From Imbricaverruca yamaguchii (Eukaryota; Arthropoda; Thecostraca; Neoverrucidae), in the NCBI GenBank assembly GCA_034440575.1, contig JAOTOL010001475.1, positions 1,087,001 to 1,151,000 of the forward strand: a DNA stretch of 64,000 nt. The letters run 5' to 3'. Shown piece after piece: positions 1 to 13,009 of this stretch. The translations under genes were made by a program, and so were the position numbers. The stretch's first letter is position 1. Every line of letters begins with the position of its first letter. The notes below the pieces were generated by a model. That model worked only from the letters and a program-made list of their open reading frames with translations. It was not told where the DNA came from and did not search any database.

Positions 1-938
1 AGGCTAACTGGTTATGAACGATTCCTAGAAGACTGCATGAGCTGAACGCAAGACGCGGGTTCTTTACGACGCATTCACTTGCCAAAGGTAATTAAGCGTC
101 CAGAATCCATCACGCCGAATGGCTGCATGAGTGGGATCCAGTGTCTATTGGAACCTAGAGCTGTTGGAGTCCCATGTCGAGATACACATCGCCACGGTCC
201 TGTCGACGAACGTTATCTTGTCATCACGTGACTAGGACATGGATCGAACAGCGATCCACCAGCGGTGAGACGAATACCACACACAGTGGGGATGGCATAC
301 GGGTGTGCACTTTATGCGACATATTGGTGTTTAGCTGTGCCCAAACAGCTTCGTTCACAATGCACCACCGAAATATGTGGCGCCGGGTAATGTGTGTCAG
401 ATGTGTCAGATGTCGCCGACTGCGTTACGTTTGGCGCGCGGTGGTTCCTGAGCATAGCCATGAGCAAATCATACTGCTACGCAGGGGAAGAGGTCAATAC
501 ATACTGAGATTTATCGCCCAAGAAAAATCAGGGGGCAAACCTGTCGCATAAACTACCTAGTGTTCGAATGAGCTAAACGTGGCACCCTGTTAAGCGGGAA
601 CTGGCCGCATTTCAGAAATATCATAGAACCATAAAAGTCTACCCAAGAACGTCTCATCCCGACCCCAAATCCTAGGCTTCGTTTCGCCATCGGGTATCAC
701 AATTATAATTCCTTGAGAAAACTGTGGTTGCCACCTGAGTGACAGCAAATTGTCGCCAACGCCAGCTACAACGCTACCAAGCATATCAGAACGTGTACAA
801 GAGCCACGGGCTGGCTGTCGAGTCCGCCGCGGTGGAGCTCGTCTTGCCTCGTCACGGGGCCGACGCACACCTGACCTCGGCCCACGGCGCTGACCTTGCC
901 AGTCGGTGTCGTGCTGCGCGGCCTCCCTGTGCGCGCGC
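1..938. other. Unassigned sequence, no gene seen
   Basis: This stretch has an open frame at 174-551 (+) of 125 codons with Arg/Cys-rich content and no recognisable family, probably chance. No array, RNA gene or exon of the GALNT gene was recognised. Confidence 0.5.
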
Positions 939-1632
939 CGGCGCAGGCGGTGGTGACCGTGTGCCAGCGGAAGCGGTGTTGACCGTTTGTCGGTGGAGGC
1001 GGTGTTGACCGTTTGCCAGCGCAGGCGGTGTTGACCGTTGGTCGGTGGAGGCGGTGTTGACCGTTTGTCGGCGGAGGCGGTGTTGACCGTTTGGTGGCGG
1101 AGACGGTGTTGACGTTTGGTGGCGAGGCGGTGTTACTTTGAGGGGTGTTGACCGTTTGTCGGTGGAGGCGGTGCTGACCGTTTGTCGGCGGAGGCGGTGT
1201 TGACCGTTTGTCGGCGGAGGCGGTGTTGACCGTTTGTCGGCGGAGGCGGTGTTGACCGTTTGTTGGTGGAGGCGGTGTTGACCGTTTGTCGGCGGAGGCG
1301 GTGTTGACCGTTTGTCGGCGGAGGCGGTGTTGACCGTTTGGTGGTGCAGGCGGTGTTGACCGTTGGTCGGTGGAGGCGGTGCTGACCGTTTGTCGGCGGA
1401 GGCGGTGTTGATCGTTTGTCGGCGCAGGCGGTGTTGACCGTTTGTCGGTGCAGGCGGTGTTGACCGTTTGCCGGCGGAGGCGGTGTTGACCGTTTGTCGG
1501 CGGAGGTGGTGTTGACCGTTGGTCGGTGGAGGCGGTGCTGACCGTTTGTCGGCGGAGGCGGTGTTGACCGTTTGGTGGCGGAGGCGGTGTTGACCGTTTG
1601 GTGGCGGAGGCGGTGTTGACCGTTTGCCGACG
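939..1632. repeat. 26-bp minisatellite
   Basis: About 25 units share the core GGCGGTGTTGACCGTTTGTC, with variants such as TTGGTGG and TTGGTCGG. Because 26 is not a multiple of three, the array stays open in several frames and gives false Gln/His/Arg/Pro-rich proteins on the - strand. Confidence 0.95.
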
Positions 1633-3042
1633 CGGCCACTGCCCCAGACGTCGGCGCATGACAGCCTTCTGGAGATGTACCGTCATTGCGTGAGAAGAAA
1701 TGTACGACCTTCAATATACCAGGAGGTGCCGAGTTTACACCAACCGTTGAGTTGATGTAACATGTCTAAAACCCAGCAGCACCTAAGAGCCATTCTTCGT
1801 TGTATTAGAGAGATGTACCGTCGTCACGCTAGGCGGCCGCTGCCACACGTAGTCGCGCCGGCCGACCTTGTGCGCCGGCCACGTCGCCGGCCGTCGGCGT
1901 GGGCAGCTGGTGGCGAACTGCGCGCGTGTCGCCCGGCCGCCATCGGATGTTCGTTGTAGCTCCACAGCCGACAGCTGCTCTTCTGGTATGCTCATCTGCA
2001 GTGTGCATCGCGTCCGCTGCCAGCTGGATGAATTGTTAAGACGGCTTCCGTCGACACGAGTGGCACCGTGGCCAGTCGCGACCCTCAATTCTACTCCTTT
2101 TCTCCGAAGGTGAATGCGATTTGACGCTTCTGGTGGGTCCCCATCGGTGGCTCGAGCCTCCAAATCATCTAAGGCTGGGCCTATGACCTCGTGGTCACCT
2201 TCCTCCGTCTCACTGGTGGATCTGGCCTCACGGTTTGTGGTCTGGGGAGGGGCAGCTTTCGGCGCCGGCCCACACTCCCAAGACGAAAAGTCGTCAAAAC
2301 TAGAAGTTGAAAATCGGCCACTTGATGTTATCATCCTGTAATATGTAAAGATTAAAATAACACAATTGTGCAAGTTTTTCCACCATTGCCTCTCACCCGT
2401 ATAGTGACAAATTATTCGTGAAATAGAGTGGAATTTACCACTTTCTGAACAAGGAATCAGCATTTCTACTACCGAAGTATCGACATCGTACTTCGCGATT
2501 AGTCTTCATGTCTAATTTCAAACAGCATCTTGTTCATATGTATTTTTCGTTTACTCACCATTGTGGATCGTGATACACAAACATCTCTGCACAATTCTAG
2601 GTAAGGGGTCATGATCCATGATTCAAATTATCCATGATGTCATGCAATCAGTTGATAAGGATGAATATTTTGCATTGCTATCTCTAAAATAGCCATCCAT
2701 AAATTAAGTATCTCAAAACAAAGGGAAAAGATGCACATATGGGTAGGCTGCTCAATTAAAATTGTGCATGAATAACTTTTTATACTAAGAGAGGTAGTCC
2801 CCATGACAAATTTAAACATCCTACTTTACTCGTTTCGACATCTTACACGTAACGAAAATTATTATTTTCCTTACTTTAAAATCATTATTTTAACACTGCA
2901 CCTCTGCCTTCTCTAAAAGGTAATACTCACATTTTGCCAAATTGCGCACAGGCTCCAGAAAGTATTTTTACAACAGGTGGTTGTAGCCACTTGGGACACA
3001 GTGGGAGCAACAGTAGGAGTGCACATTGCTGTTCGGTTGTTG
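1633..3042. other. Unassigned sequence, no gene seen
   Basis: The first half is GC-rich with open frames on both strands (for example 1783-2463 on -) that resemble no family I know. From about 2340 the sequence is AT-rich and unremarkable. No exon of the GALNT gene was recognised. Confidence 0.5.
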
Positions 3043-3230
3043 GGTTCCGGGGCAGGGACGAGTAGTCTAGGGGTAAGTTGCTCGTCTCACAATCGAAAGG
3101 TTGTGGGTTCGAGTCCCACCTGTCGCTACTCTTCGCCCGCGACCAATCGGCGTGAGAGATTGGCGACGCTACATGGCTCAAAGGTTGATGTGTCGTAAAA
3201 CCAATAACAAACAAACAAGGTTCCGGGGCA
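3043..3230 (+). mobile_element. tRNA-Val-like SINE with 12-bp target-site duplications
   Basis: Identical 12-bp flanks GGTTCCGGGGCA at 3043-3054 and 3219-3230 bound a 164-bp insert. Its head resembles tRNA-Val: A box TAGTCTAGGGGT at 3063-3074, anticodon-position CAC at 3088-3090, and B box GGTTCGAGTCC at 3106-3116 in a GTGGG/CCCAC T stem. A tRNA-unrelated body of about 80 bp follows, ending in an AACAAACAAACAA-type tail. A second copy lies at 20351-20539. The acceptor stem pairs poorly, so this is a retroposon and not a working tRNA gene. It would depend on a LINE supplied in trans. Confidence 0.9.
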
Positions 3231-6200
3231 CCTCTGATTGGAATCATGAGCCAGAACTCGAGCCTTCCATCTTCTAGGATTTTTAACGTGTGACCCTATG
3301 AATAGACTCAATCGGATTTATGAAGATCACTGAACCTTCAGTGTTTCTCCAACCCTTTCCACCCATGGAGATAACAAATAATTATCATATTTACTCCGAA
3401 CGAGTTATCTATAGAATACATGGGCAGGTTCAGGAGTTGCCATGGAGCGGTGCACAATTTCTCAGAGGGTCGCCTGAGGAGAAAAGTCTCGGTGGATGCA
3501 CTCGAGCGTTCCCTCCGGCCTTCCCCGGCCCGAGAGGCGCCATCTTCCCATAGGAGAAGGGGGCACATGTCCCAGCGCCCCCTGTGATGATCGCTCTTGA
3601 TAGAGCAAGTTACGTGAGCCTCAAAGGTTTGACTATGGTCAAAACCTCTATGGCGAAGTCATTTCTCAGAAAAACAAATCAGAATGCAGCCTGTACCAGC
3701 AAAGAAGTGAAATTCTTGTGGAATATCATCAAACGGAGATATGGCAAGTCTATACTAATCAGTTCATACCTTAAAATGCGTATCATATTTGGATTGCATT
3801 CATCGATGGGATTCCATTGGCATGTATTCCGTCTATGCTCACCAGCCATCACGTTAAATACTACACCCTAGGCCGATCTACGTACCAGAATGCTGCGAGT
3901 GATAAGTTATGCGCTTCCCACCCCCACCCCAGCGCGGTATCTGCCGGCATCTTTTTACTGGCGGCGCCCGCCATACCGCACGCGCAGGTCACTTGCGGCT
4001 TCCTCGGCACCTTAGAATGGTTCGTGACCCGACAGGGCGAGATGAGGGGTCGTGTGGCTGCATGTTCCGAGACCGATTGCTTGACTGTCAATTGAGTCTT
4101 GACATTTTAGTTAGTAATTTCTTGATTGTGGTGTTTTCTCATTGTCCGACACTAAAATGTCACCAGAAGCATCTGCACTGTGACGAGTGACACACCATAT
4201 GCACACTCATTGTGCAGAAAAACGTCTCCTACTGTTGAGCGGCCCGTTGCGACCTGTCCAGCCCCGACCATAACATTCAGGAGGCGGCGATTAGCATTGT
4301 CTCTTCTCAAACACATCTACACTAATTTCACGAACGCCTCTGATGTTACGTCGAACTTATATAGTAGGGGCGGGACAAAGGGTTGGGATTGGCTGAGTGT
4401 TCTGAATATATGCACCTAGTTTATATATAGCTAGGAAATCGCCACATGTTCACATGGGCGTCGCCATGGTGAGTGGGATGGAGGTGGAAGTGGGGTGGGG
4501 CTGGGGGTGGGGTGTGTGTTTGGGATGGATTCCGCCCCTAGATCCCCCTGTGCTTGATCACCCTACGGCGACAAAGGCTGCTGTTTTATTGAAGCCACCG
4601 GAGCCGGAAGCATGTTGACACGTTGCCGTGGGGTTCTGGCTGGTTGGTTCGTAACGACCACTGCCGGCGAAACTATGCCACTGCAGGCATTGATCCGCCA
4701 AGTTTTCCGCCGTGGTTCCGCACTGTTCTGCCCATGCTGCAACCGAATTCTTTGGCAATCGCCTTTCGTTCCGGAAATGATGCCAGTATGCTTCAGCTGA
4801 CAAGACGCAATGCAACTAATAAAAAACAGCTGACCTCCGTGCGTTTGTAGTTATTTTATGTGGCATCAACACCTGCCCAAGAACAAAGTTGTATCCATTG
4901 CTCCGATTTGTTTCATTTGTATTAATATTTCGTTACATGCGGTTCACATGGGACTAGTGTTGAAGCTCATCGAAATAATTGCGGAGCTGCCCCTCGGCTC
5001 TCCACTATTGTTTTGCCTCTGTCATTCGCTTCCTTTTAATATAACCATTGATTATGTAACAGGCAGTCGAGACGAGTCCTGAGTATCTTATTCATACGAG
5101 CAAGTGGTAGTTTCAGGCTGAAACTCGGGGTCAGGCACTCCAGTGGATTACGTCTGCTCGACATGCGGCTTGACTTGACTGCCGTGTGGAATAAGTGATT
5201 CGTATTCCATGGACGATGTTTAAACTATCACTTCCTATGAGTGTCATGCGTGGTGGCATCCTCAACTCTAAATCTACACATATCATGCACCGGCATAGCG
5301 GCATGACATATGATTTGAACGGTGCCATTGCTTTCTTCTGAACATTATAATGTCTCCATTGCAAGGGAAATTCACTCTTTTGGTGTCGATGAAGTGGTTA
5401 GATCGGGCACAGCATGCCAACAGCTAAGAAATGACCGGGAGAATACCCGGCAGCATGCCTGAGGTTATTTTTCAACACCTCTCAGGCTTATACCATGGAA
5501 TACGGTTTCGGGTTCAGAGTAATGAAGATACCTACGAACATCACCGTATCCTAAAATGGCAGTGGGACGACTTTTGAAGCTGATTTGCCTGCCTATTCAA
5601 GTTCTAGGGGCAACGGGCTCGCCACTTGAGTGTGTCGTGATGCCCTGACAACAGACGGAAACACTGGTGACGACGGCACAGTTCGGCGCGTCGATTGTTG
5701 CATATAGTAGTGTAAGCCCACGCATCGGTCAGGTCAGGTCAGATGATCGACACGGTAGGCAGGCAGCCTTTGTGCACTGAAAAAGCTGTTCATGAACATG
5801 CTGACATGGTGAGAACATGTTGGTAAGGTTGATCGTGAAAGGACAGTTACAAGCCCCAAGGTGTTAAATGAGACCAGTTTTTAGGCAGTTAGAATAAATA
5901 TATTGGTGAATTTATGTCATGGATAATTGTACACCGAATACAGGTCGCAACATTTAGGTAGTTTTATTAATACACTTAGTGGCTCTGGACACTCCTTTTT
6001 CGGTGGATATTAATACTCCAAATGAACGATACAGCTGCTGTTCTCGCTTTACTCTTAGTACATTTTGCATTAAATCTGCATAATTCCGCTATGTATAATT
6101 GCCCGTGGTTTGGAATTGCGACAGGAGCGGGAAGAGTTCGGTGAAGGCAATGGCCCGTAGCAAGATGCCCATGGCTGGTCTGAGCATCAACAATAAATGG

Positions 6201-6937
6201 TGCTTCCTCCAATGACATAATGGCTATCAAGCAAGAAATATTGCCGGTCGTATGGTAAAGTTATGGAAAAGCAGCTGCAGCTTTGTTTCTGCCTGTAACA
6301 CGATGTCCATCCGGACATAAAAGTTGAGGGAGGATAATTTTGTCATGAATGACGAACCAAGGGGGATGCTGGACTCGAACTGGGCTGGACTCCACTACCC
6401 AGTAACTTCCATTAAAGTCAGCCATGAATCACATGACGTTCACTGAAAATTAAAATGTGTGCATTGAATCCGATGTTATGTGCGTTTGATTTCCGTTCAG
6501 AACTTGTGCACTGCGGGAGAGGCCGGTGGGCCCAGAGACAAGGCGGATGTAGCCAGCCAGGTTTGGCAGGAGGATAAAAACTAACGTAAATTTCCAATAC
6601 CTGAACAGATTCGGACAGGAATTGAACTGAGACTGAGCACGATGCGCACAATGTTCCTAGTCTTTCTGGCTAATAGAGATAAGCTTGGGAAGGCGTGGGG
6701 GAGAGCAGGCGGGCAGCCACGTGTCCCCTGGATCCGGTACTGTCTGTGAGCATCATTCCCCCTAGTGCGGGAAGGGGGAATATATTATTATCGACTACAG
6801 GAAAAAAAGACACATAGAAGGAGGTTTCATGGATCTCCAGGTTCATGAGACCAAAATGAACTAAACTTATCAGGGGCTTAGTAACCGTGATGGACTAACG
6901 TTGACAAAGGTGTATTTAACTGGGTTAGCTTTGTATT
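3231..6937. other. Unassigned sequence, no gene seen
   Basis: Mostly single-copy-looking DNA of mixed composition. It includes a short G-rich tract at about 4465-4525 and otherwise no repeats, exons or RNA genes that I could support. Open frames here are short and show no family signature. Confidence 0.5.
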
Positions 6938-7310
6938 GCACTAGGCTAGCTGAATGCTGTCAGTGGAAGTTCGTTGTATGACATAATGTTAGTTGGATAT
7001 TGCCAGTGGGTGTTCGTTGAATGGCACTAGGTTAGATGAATACTGTCGGTGGATGTTCGTTGTATGGTACTATGTTAGCTGAATACTGTCGGTGGAGGTT
7101 CGTTCTATGGTACTATGTTAGCTGATTACTGTCGGTGGATGTTCGTTCTAAGGTACTATGTTAGCTGAATACTGTCGGTGGATGTTCATTCTAGGGTACT
7201 ATGTTAGCTGAATACTGTCGGTGGATGTTCATTCTAGGGTATTATGTCAGCTGAATACTGTCGGTGGATGTTCGTTCTAGGGTACTATGTTAGCTGAATA
7301 CCGTCAGTTC
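6938..7310. repeat. 43-bp minisatellite
   Basis: About eight units at 43-bp spacing share TTAGCTGAATACTGTCGGTG. Units at the left end are more diverged, with the central ones nearly identical. Confidence 0.93.
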
Positions 7311-7439
7311 AGGTCGGTTAATTGAAGTCCAGCGTTTAGCGAGGCACCATGGTCCTCAGTTCTAATCTTATTCACCTCATCTCATGGGACAGGGAGTGGG
7401 CCCGGGTAGTAACCTTGCATATCTCCTGTGCATACTGAG

Positions 7440-8056
7440 TGTCCGCATGACCACAGCCGAGACAATGCCACAAACTACAGATACAGTCGCGTCGAGTTGG
7501 TCGAGCCGCCGACGTGACCGCCGCCGCTGTCGACGGCTAATTTCCAGTCCAGAGGAGAGGGTGGTGACGGGCGGCCAAAGCCGGCGGTCCATCCAGCTGT
7601 GGGGCTGGACAGCTGGCGACCCCACGTCCACGTCCACGTCCACGTCCACGTCCACGTCCACGTCCACACCACTCCGCACGGCGACATACCAGAGCAGAGG
7701 GTGGCCGGAAACAGGAGGGAAGACCAGCCCGGCTGGCTCCGGCTAGTGACAACCATTTCAGAGGGTTGACACCTGCATATGAACACCGTAAACGAAAGCC
7801 TGCTTGGCGTGAACCAAGAGCGAGATGATCAGCGGAGGAAGAGCAAAGTTCAGGCTGGTAGAAACGTGTGACCACGTTTCGGTGTTCTTATCGGATTAAG
7901 CAGAACATTGTCACTGGAACATTGACTGGTCGGACTGCAATTTCGACCTGGTATACTATTCGTGCATATTTCACAAATAGTCGAAACGTTTTTAGGTCAC
8001 TGTAAGCTGGAGTGGTCTATGCAGTTGTTTTCAAACACACAATGATGTTTGATTGC
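7440..8056 (+). repeat. Interspersed repeat, copy 1 of an inverted pair
   Basis: This copy matches 10110-10727 in reverse complement across nearly its whole length. Shared blocks include GACCACAGCCGA near the left end, the CAGCTGTGGGGCTGGACAGC block, an internal CCACGT hexamer array (7620-7669), and TAAGCTGGAGTGGTCT near the right end. No coding capacity or terminal inverted repeat was recognised, so the class of element is unknown. A fragment of the same family lies at 8993-9056. Confidence 0.85.
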
Positions 8057-8196
8057 ATGCATGTCCTAAGCGCCTTAGCGCCCGTGCAGGTTGATCCCTT
8101 AACATCCCATATAAGTAGCGACTGCAATGTTTCGGGCATCGATGTGGCCCAGTTTGGCAAGATTTCTCACCTAGAACCGCGATCAGAACGTTAGTT

Positions 8197-8735
8197 CACA
8201 CTGCTGCCATCAGCAGACCAGGCCGACTGTCAGTCCCGCTGAGCGACAGCGTGTGTCCCTGGGATGTGTCCACACTGCTGCCATCAGCAGACCAGGCCGA
8301 CTGTCAGTCCCGCTGAGCGACAGCGTGTGTCCCTGGGATGTGTCCACACTGCTGCCATCAGCAGACCAGGCCGACTGTCAGTCCCGCTGAGTGACAGCGT
8401 GTGTCCCTGGGATGTGTCCACACTGCTGCCATCAGCAGACCAGGCCGACTGTCAGTCCCGCTGAGTGACAGCGTGTGTCCCTGGGATGTGTCCACACCGC
8501 TGCCATCAGCAGACCAGGCCGACTGTCAGTCCCTGGTCCCGCTGGGATGTGACACCGCTGCCATCAGCAGACCAGGCGTGTGTCCCTGGGATGTGTCCAC
8601 ACTGCTGCCATCAGCAGACCAGGCCGACTGTCAGCCACGCTGAGCGACGGCGTGTGTCCCTGGGATGTGTCCACACCGCTGCCATCAGCAAACCAGGCCG
8701 ACTGTCAGTCCCGCTGAGCGACAGCGTGTGGGATG
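8197..8735. repeat. 74-bp minisatellite
   Basis: Seven or so units carry GCTGCCATCAGCAGACCAGG; the first three are exactly 74 bp apart (starts 8197, 8271, 8345). A central unit is shortened by internal deletion. Each unit contains the small palindrome CTGCCATCAGCAG. Confidence 0.95.
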
Positions 8736-9529
8736 CGCACGTGTCCACAGTGGCTCTCGTCGCCACCCGCGACGCTGATGGTTCCAACTGAAGCTCACGC
8801 ACGGCTGTCCTGCTCCGCGTCTGGCCGTCGTGGCCTTTCACCGGCCACCGCACACCCGCTCCTAACCCTGCATCGGCATCGGCTATCTTGGGTCCAGCTG
8901 ATTTTCGTGTGCGACTTAGACAAGCTCTTCTTTAGCACATTTCCTTCTGGAGGGCGCAATAATTTCAAGACAAATACAGATCAGGCCGAAAAAACCAACT
9001 GGCATGTGCACTTGTTATAAAATGGAAGTAGTCAAACATTGGCCGCTTGAACACAGCACATGTGGCACTCTGACAAAGTCACACTGCCACGGTAAAGAAA
9101 TATCCCATGCTGTTCACCGAAGCAAAGGAAAATGATTGCGTCATTAACCGTTGCGTTCAATTTTTAAGTGCTAAAAACCCTAGGAACGCATTCGGTTTCC
9201 CGTGCTCTTTGGAACAGCCCTTTGATTACCCACCCGAGGGAACACGCTCGTCCATTGCATCCATTGGCTTACGGCGCACACCACCAATCCAGTAGCAGTG
9301 CCCGATTTGACGCATTGATCTGGTACGGTTAAGTGTATGTTCTCGTTGATTGGTCAGACATTACTGCGGTCGGCACCCCGTTGGGCTTTCACTGGCCCCT
9401 GGCGCGGCTGGTATGGTAGCAACAAGGGCCTGTACGTAGTCGTACATGGGATCGCCATGTCTGGGATATAAAGGCCAACATAACTATGGCCACCGAAGCT
9501 ATTATCGAGCACTTGAGAGCATCTTAGGA
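8736..9529. other. Unassigned sequence with a repeat fragment
   Basis: Nothing gene-like was recognised. Positions 8993-9056 match 10093-10157 in the same orientation (AACCAACTGGCATGTGCAC, then CAAACAT and CCGCTTGAACACA), marking a third, truncated copy of the 7.4/10.1 kb repeat family. Confidence 0.6.
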
Positions 9530-9718
9530 GACCCTACGAACGTTTTCGGACCCTTCCGAACAACTGCGGATCCCTATGAAGTCTACGGGCCCTTGCGGGC
9601 GTGTACAGACCCCTATGAACGTCTACAGATCGCTTGGAATGTCTGCGGTCGCTACGAACGTTCACGGGCCTTTGAGAACGTTTACAGGTCCCTACGAACG
9701 TCTGCCGGCCGCTATTAC
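9530..9718. repeat. Degenerate ~20-bp minisatellite
   Basis: Units of about 20 bp with the core TACGAACGTCTACAG and variants repeat eight or nine times. Divergence is high, so this is an old array. Confidence 0.75.
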
Positions 9719-10109
9719 TGATTGTGCAATCTTAATTGTTGGCAATGCTTCCTATGCAAACATACGATGTGACCCCAGGGCCTAGAAAGGCGTGTTTCTT
9801 GTGTCACCCATAATTAATTCGAGATAAGAAATGTCGCCCAACTAAGTCACATCGATGCCCAAGATATTGTAGTTAACATACTCTCGCTTTCGCGGCGGCG
9901 ACACCTCCGTGAGATATTTTGCTTTTAATGAAAACATTCCGGGGCAGGGAAATGTATCAACGTTACGTTACAATTGGCACAGGGGCCGAATCATTAGACC
10001 GATTCATATGAAACCAACATCAAATGTTTCGCTTAACGCAGCGGGACAAGTGCCGAGGGCGCTTATACCACCTACTTGTGTGGGATGATAAAGAACCAAC
10101 TGGCATGTG
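9719..10109. other. Unassigned sequence, no gene seen
   Basis: No exon, RNA gene or array was seen. The final bases join the repeat copy that starts at about 10093. Confidence 0.5.
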
Positions 10110-10727
10110 CACCTGTTGTAAAATGTAAATAGTCAAACATCGTCCGCTTGAACACAACATAGATTGCATCAAGACCACTCCAGCTTACATTGACCCTAAA
10201 ACGTTTCGACTATTTGTGAAATATGCACGAATAGCACACCAAGGCGGAAGTGCAGCCCGCCCAGTTAATGTTCCCGTGACCATGCTCTGCTTAATCCGAC
10301 AAGAACAACGAAATGTGAACACATGTTTCTACCAACCGGAATTTTTATTTTCTTCCGCTGATCATAACACTCTTGGTTCACGCCAAGCAGGCTTTCATTT
10401 ACGGTGTTCAAATGCAAGCGTCAATCCGCTGAAATGGTTGGCACAGGCCGGAGCTGGCCGGACTGGTCTTCCCTCCTGTTTCCGGCCACCCTCTGCTCTG
10501 GTATGTTGCCGTGCGGAGTGGTGTGGATGTGGACGTGGACGTGGACGTGGACGTGGACGTGGGGTCGCCAGCTGTCCAGCCCCACAGCTGGATGGACCGC
10601 CAGCTTTGGTCGCCCGTCACCACCATCTCCTCTGGTCTAGACGTTAGCCGTCTACAGCGGTGGCATTTGCGGTGGCGGCGATTATATCTGCAGCTGATGG
10701 AAACGTTTCGGCTGTGGTCAAACGGAT
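10110..10727 (-). repeat. Interspersed repeat, copy 2 of an inverted pair
   Basis: This is the reverse-complement partner of 7440-8056. It keeps the same order of blocks, including a GTGGAC hexamer array at about 10524-10560 equivalent to the CCACGT array of copy 1. The two copies point away from a spacer of about 2 kb, so the DNA or its transcript could form a stem of about 0.6 kb with mismatches. Confidence 0.85.
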
Positions 10728-11857
10728 AATCTGGATGACTAGGTATCAGTGAATCCTAATTGCCTATCCATATATATCAACCGGTGCGTGTTACATAAGC
10801 ACACATGGCACAATGAGAGACGCAACTGCTCAGTGTCCGTGCTTGGTCATGGATGAAATATACTTTTTGTGGTAGGATAGAGACCCTTTCAAGGCTGAAC
10901 TGCGTTAGTGGAAAGATATTGTCAATTCCATAATTAATTTAGTATACATTCAAATGCGTTTGCATCCAGGGCGATGAAGGGCGCGTAAACTGGTAAGGCA
11001 GCCTAAAATGAGCTAATTGTCTCTTCAAAACATGCCTTTTTGGTATATCCGAAGGCATTGCGATGGCAAAAATATCTGTTGAGCATGACATTGCTATCAC
11101 GCATGTATTAACACTGTTATTTTACACGCTTGATAGTCGTCACAGTCAGTAACTCTTGGTTCAGAGCGCACCACACCTCTGCGGAGTGTCGCGAGAAGCT
11201 GGCACCAGTTAAGCAGTGTTAGGAATGCAACACTGTTAGGAATGCCTAGTACTGCAATGTATGATCGAGGCAGCCGTTATCATTGAACTTCACTTAATCC
11301 AATGAAAGGGAAGGTGGAAACTCCTTTCACGTCAGAAGTACGATGATGACACAGTTTCGGAGAACAATTTTTTTCGACGGTTGTCGCGGCTTTTGAACCT
11401 TTTTTATTGTCCACCTCGCAGTATTTCTTGACACCAACTCTTACAACATTCGGACACTTTCCTCACATGATCGTGGATGTTGGCAGGTGCGACATAGCGG
11501 CGTTTTCTTAATAGACCACTTATTCAACAAGTATTGTATTACTGGGCTGCATCTTGTCAGTTGTAGAATATGCAGATCCATTTGTCCAACAATTAACATA
11601 CTTAATCCGCATTCCACATTCACGCCCAATAGCACTGCTTTCCAGGGTCTGGTGTGCTTAATCTTGTCAGCTTCACGGACGGACAACGAAAAATGAATAC
11701 AAAATTAATCGCAACACTACTATGCCACTCGATGGAACTTGATTCTTTCGGCATTATGGCGCCGCCCTACTGTGATCATATATGCTGTGGCGCGTTATGT
11801 ATGCAATGTGGCATGTCGCGGAATGATATGCGAGTACATGTGATGGGATATATTATA

Positions 11858-11863
<6 letters not shown>
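10728..11863. other. Unassigned sequence, no gene seen
   Basis: AT-leaning DNA with short open frames on both strands. Nothing recognisable was found. Confidence 0.5.

Positions 11864-11913
<50 letters not shown>
11864..11913. repeat. (TA)n microsatellite
   Basis: About 24 uninterrupted TA dinucleotides. Confidence 0.98.
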
Positions 11914-11916
<3 letters not shown>

Positions 11917-12429
11917 GTCAAAAGATTACAGGACGAAAAGTGTTCACAAAGCATAACCTGACCTGGCCGCTGTGTGGTACAGCTGTCAGTTTGGCATGGT
12001 TGCGTCACCGGAAAATTGATAATTATTAACCTGACAGAATCTAACCTTGTTACTGAATGGACAGGTAGCAGAACTCTTGACCGATTTTTGCGGAGTTGTC
12101 TTCTGCGCTGCTTTGGGCCGCACAATTCCCGTGACTGCCGTGCAAAAATGCTTCGATTTCAGCTTTCAGCGGGTTTCATTGCGCATGACACAATGTGAAG
12201 CGAACTGAAAATGGCATTCGATGTGATGTGAACTGATGATGTTGACTCCCAGTAAACTTCCGAAATGTCAGGCTTCACTACTGACTATAAAAAGCGAAAA
12301 CAAATATTTAAAAACCAAGAAATATGTCGCGAGTTTGAAATATCGGGACCTTTGACATTGCTAACTTGTCATCAGGTGATGGTCCGTCCAATGCTACCCT
12401 CAGCTCCGTGTGGAAAAAAACGGGGCTAA
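11914..12429. other. Unassigned sequence, no gene seen
   Basis: No gene, RNA or repeat was supported here. Confidence 0.5.
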
Positions 12430-12865
12430 CATCAGCTTGATGTGCTGGCTCGTCCTGCGTCTAATGCTGTTACCTTCCTCATCTCTGTGGAGTGTCCTGA
12501 TGCGCTCGCTCGTCTAGCGTCCAATGCTGTCACCCTCAGCTCTGTGGGATGTACCTGGTGTGTTCGCTTGTCCAACGTCCAATGCTGTCACCCTCAGCTC
12601 TGTGGGATGTGCCTGGTGTGTTCGCTTGTCCAGCGTCCAATGCTGTCACCCTCAGCTCTGTGGGATGTGCCTGGTGTGCTCGCTTGTCCAACGTCCAATG
12701 CTGTCACCCTCAGATATGCGGAGGGTTCTGTTGTGCTCGCTCGTCCAGCGTCCAATGCCGTTACACTCCTCAGCTCTTGAGGGTGTCCTGGTGTGCTCAC
12801 TCGTCCAACGTCCAATGCTGTCACCCTCCTATATGCGGAGTGTCCTGGTGTGCTCGCTCGTTAAG
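12430..12865. repeat. 57-60-bp minisatellite
   Basis: About seven units carry CGTCCAATGCTGTCACCCTC followed by CTCTGTGGGATG or TATGCGGAG variants. The outer units are more diverged than the central three. Confidence 0.92.
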
Positions 12866-13009
12866 AATGACGCCTTATGAGTGGTGTTATACACACCATG
12901 CGGTATAGCTGTGCCACACAGCCGTCAGCTGACAGTGCAGCTGTGATGCAGTGATACGTGACACCACACATGACACCAGCAGTACGACGCAGCACGCGAC
13001 ACGTGATGC

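Noticed and set aside
3057..3126. tRNA-Val gene
   Set aside because: Boxes A and B and the T stem are good, but the acceptor stem mispairs and the block sits inside target-site duplications with a SINE body and tail.
6360..6440. tRNA-like B box GTTCGAGTCC on the - strand
   Set aside because: The flanking bases do not form a T stem and no A box was found.
8197..8735. CRISPR-like direct repeats
   Set aside because: Units are contiguous with no unique spacers, and the context is eukaryotic. The same applies to all other arrays here.
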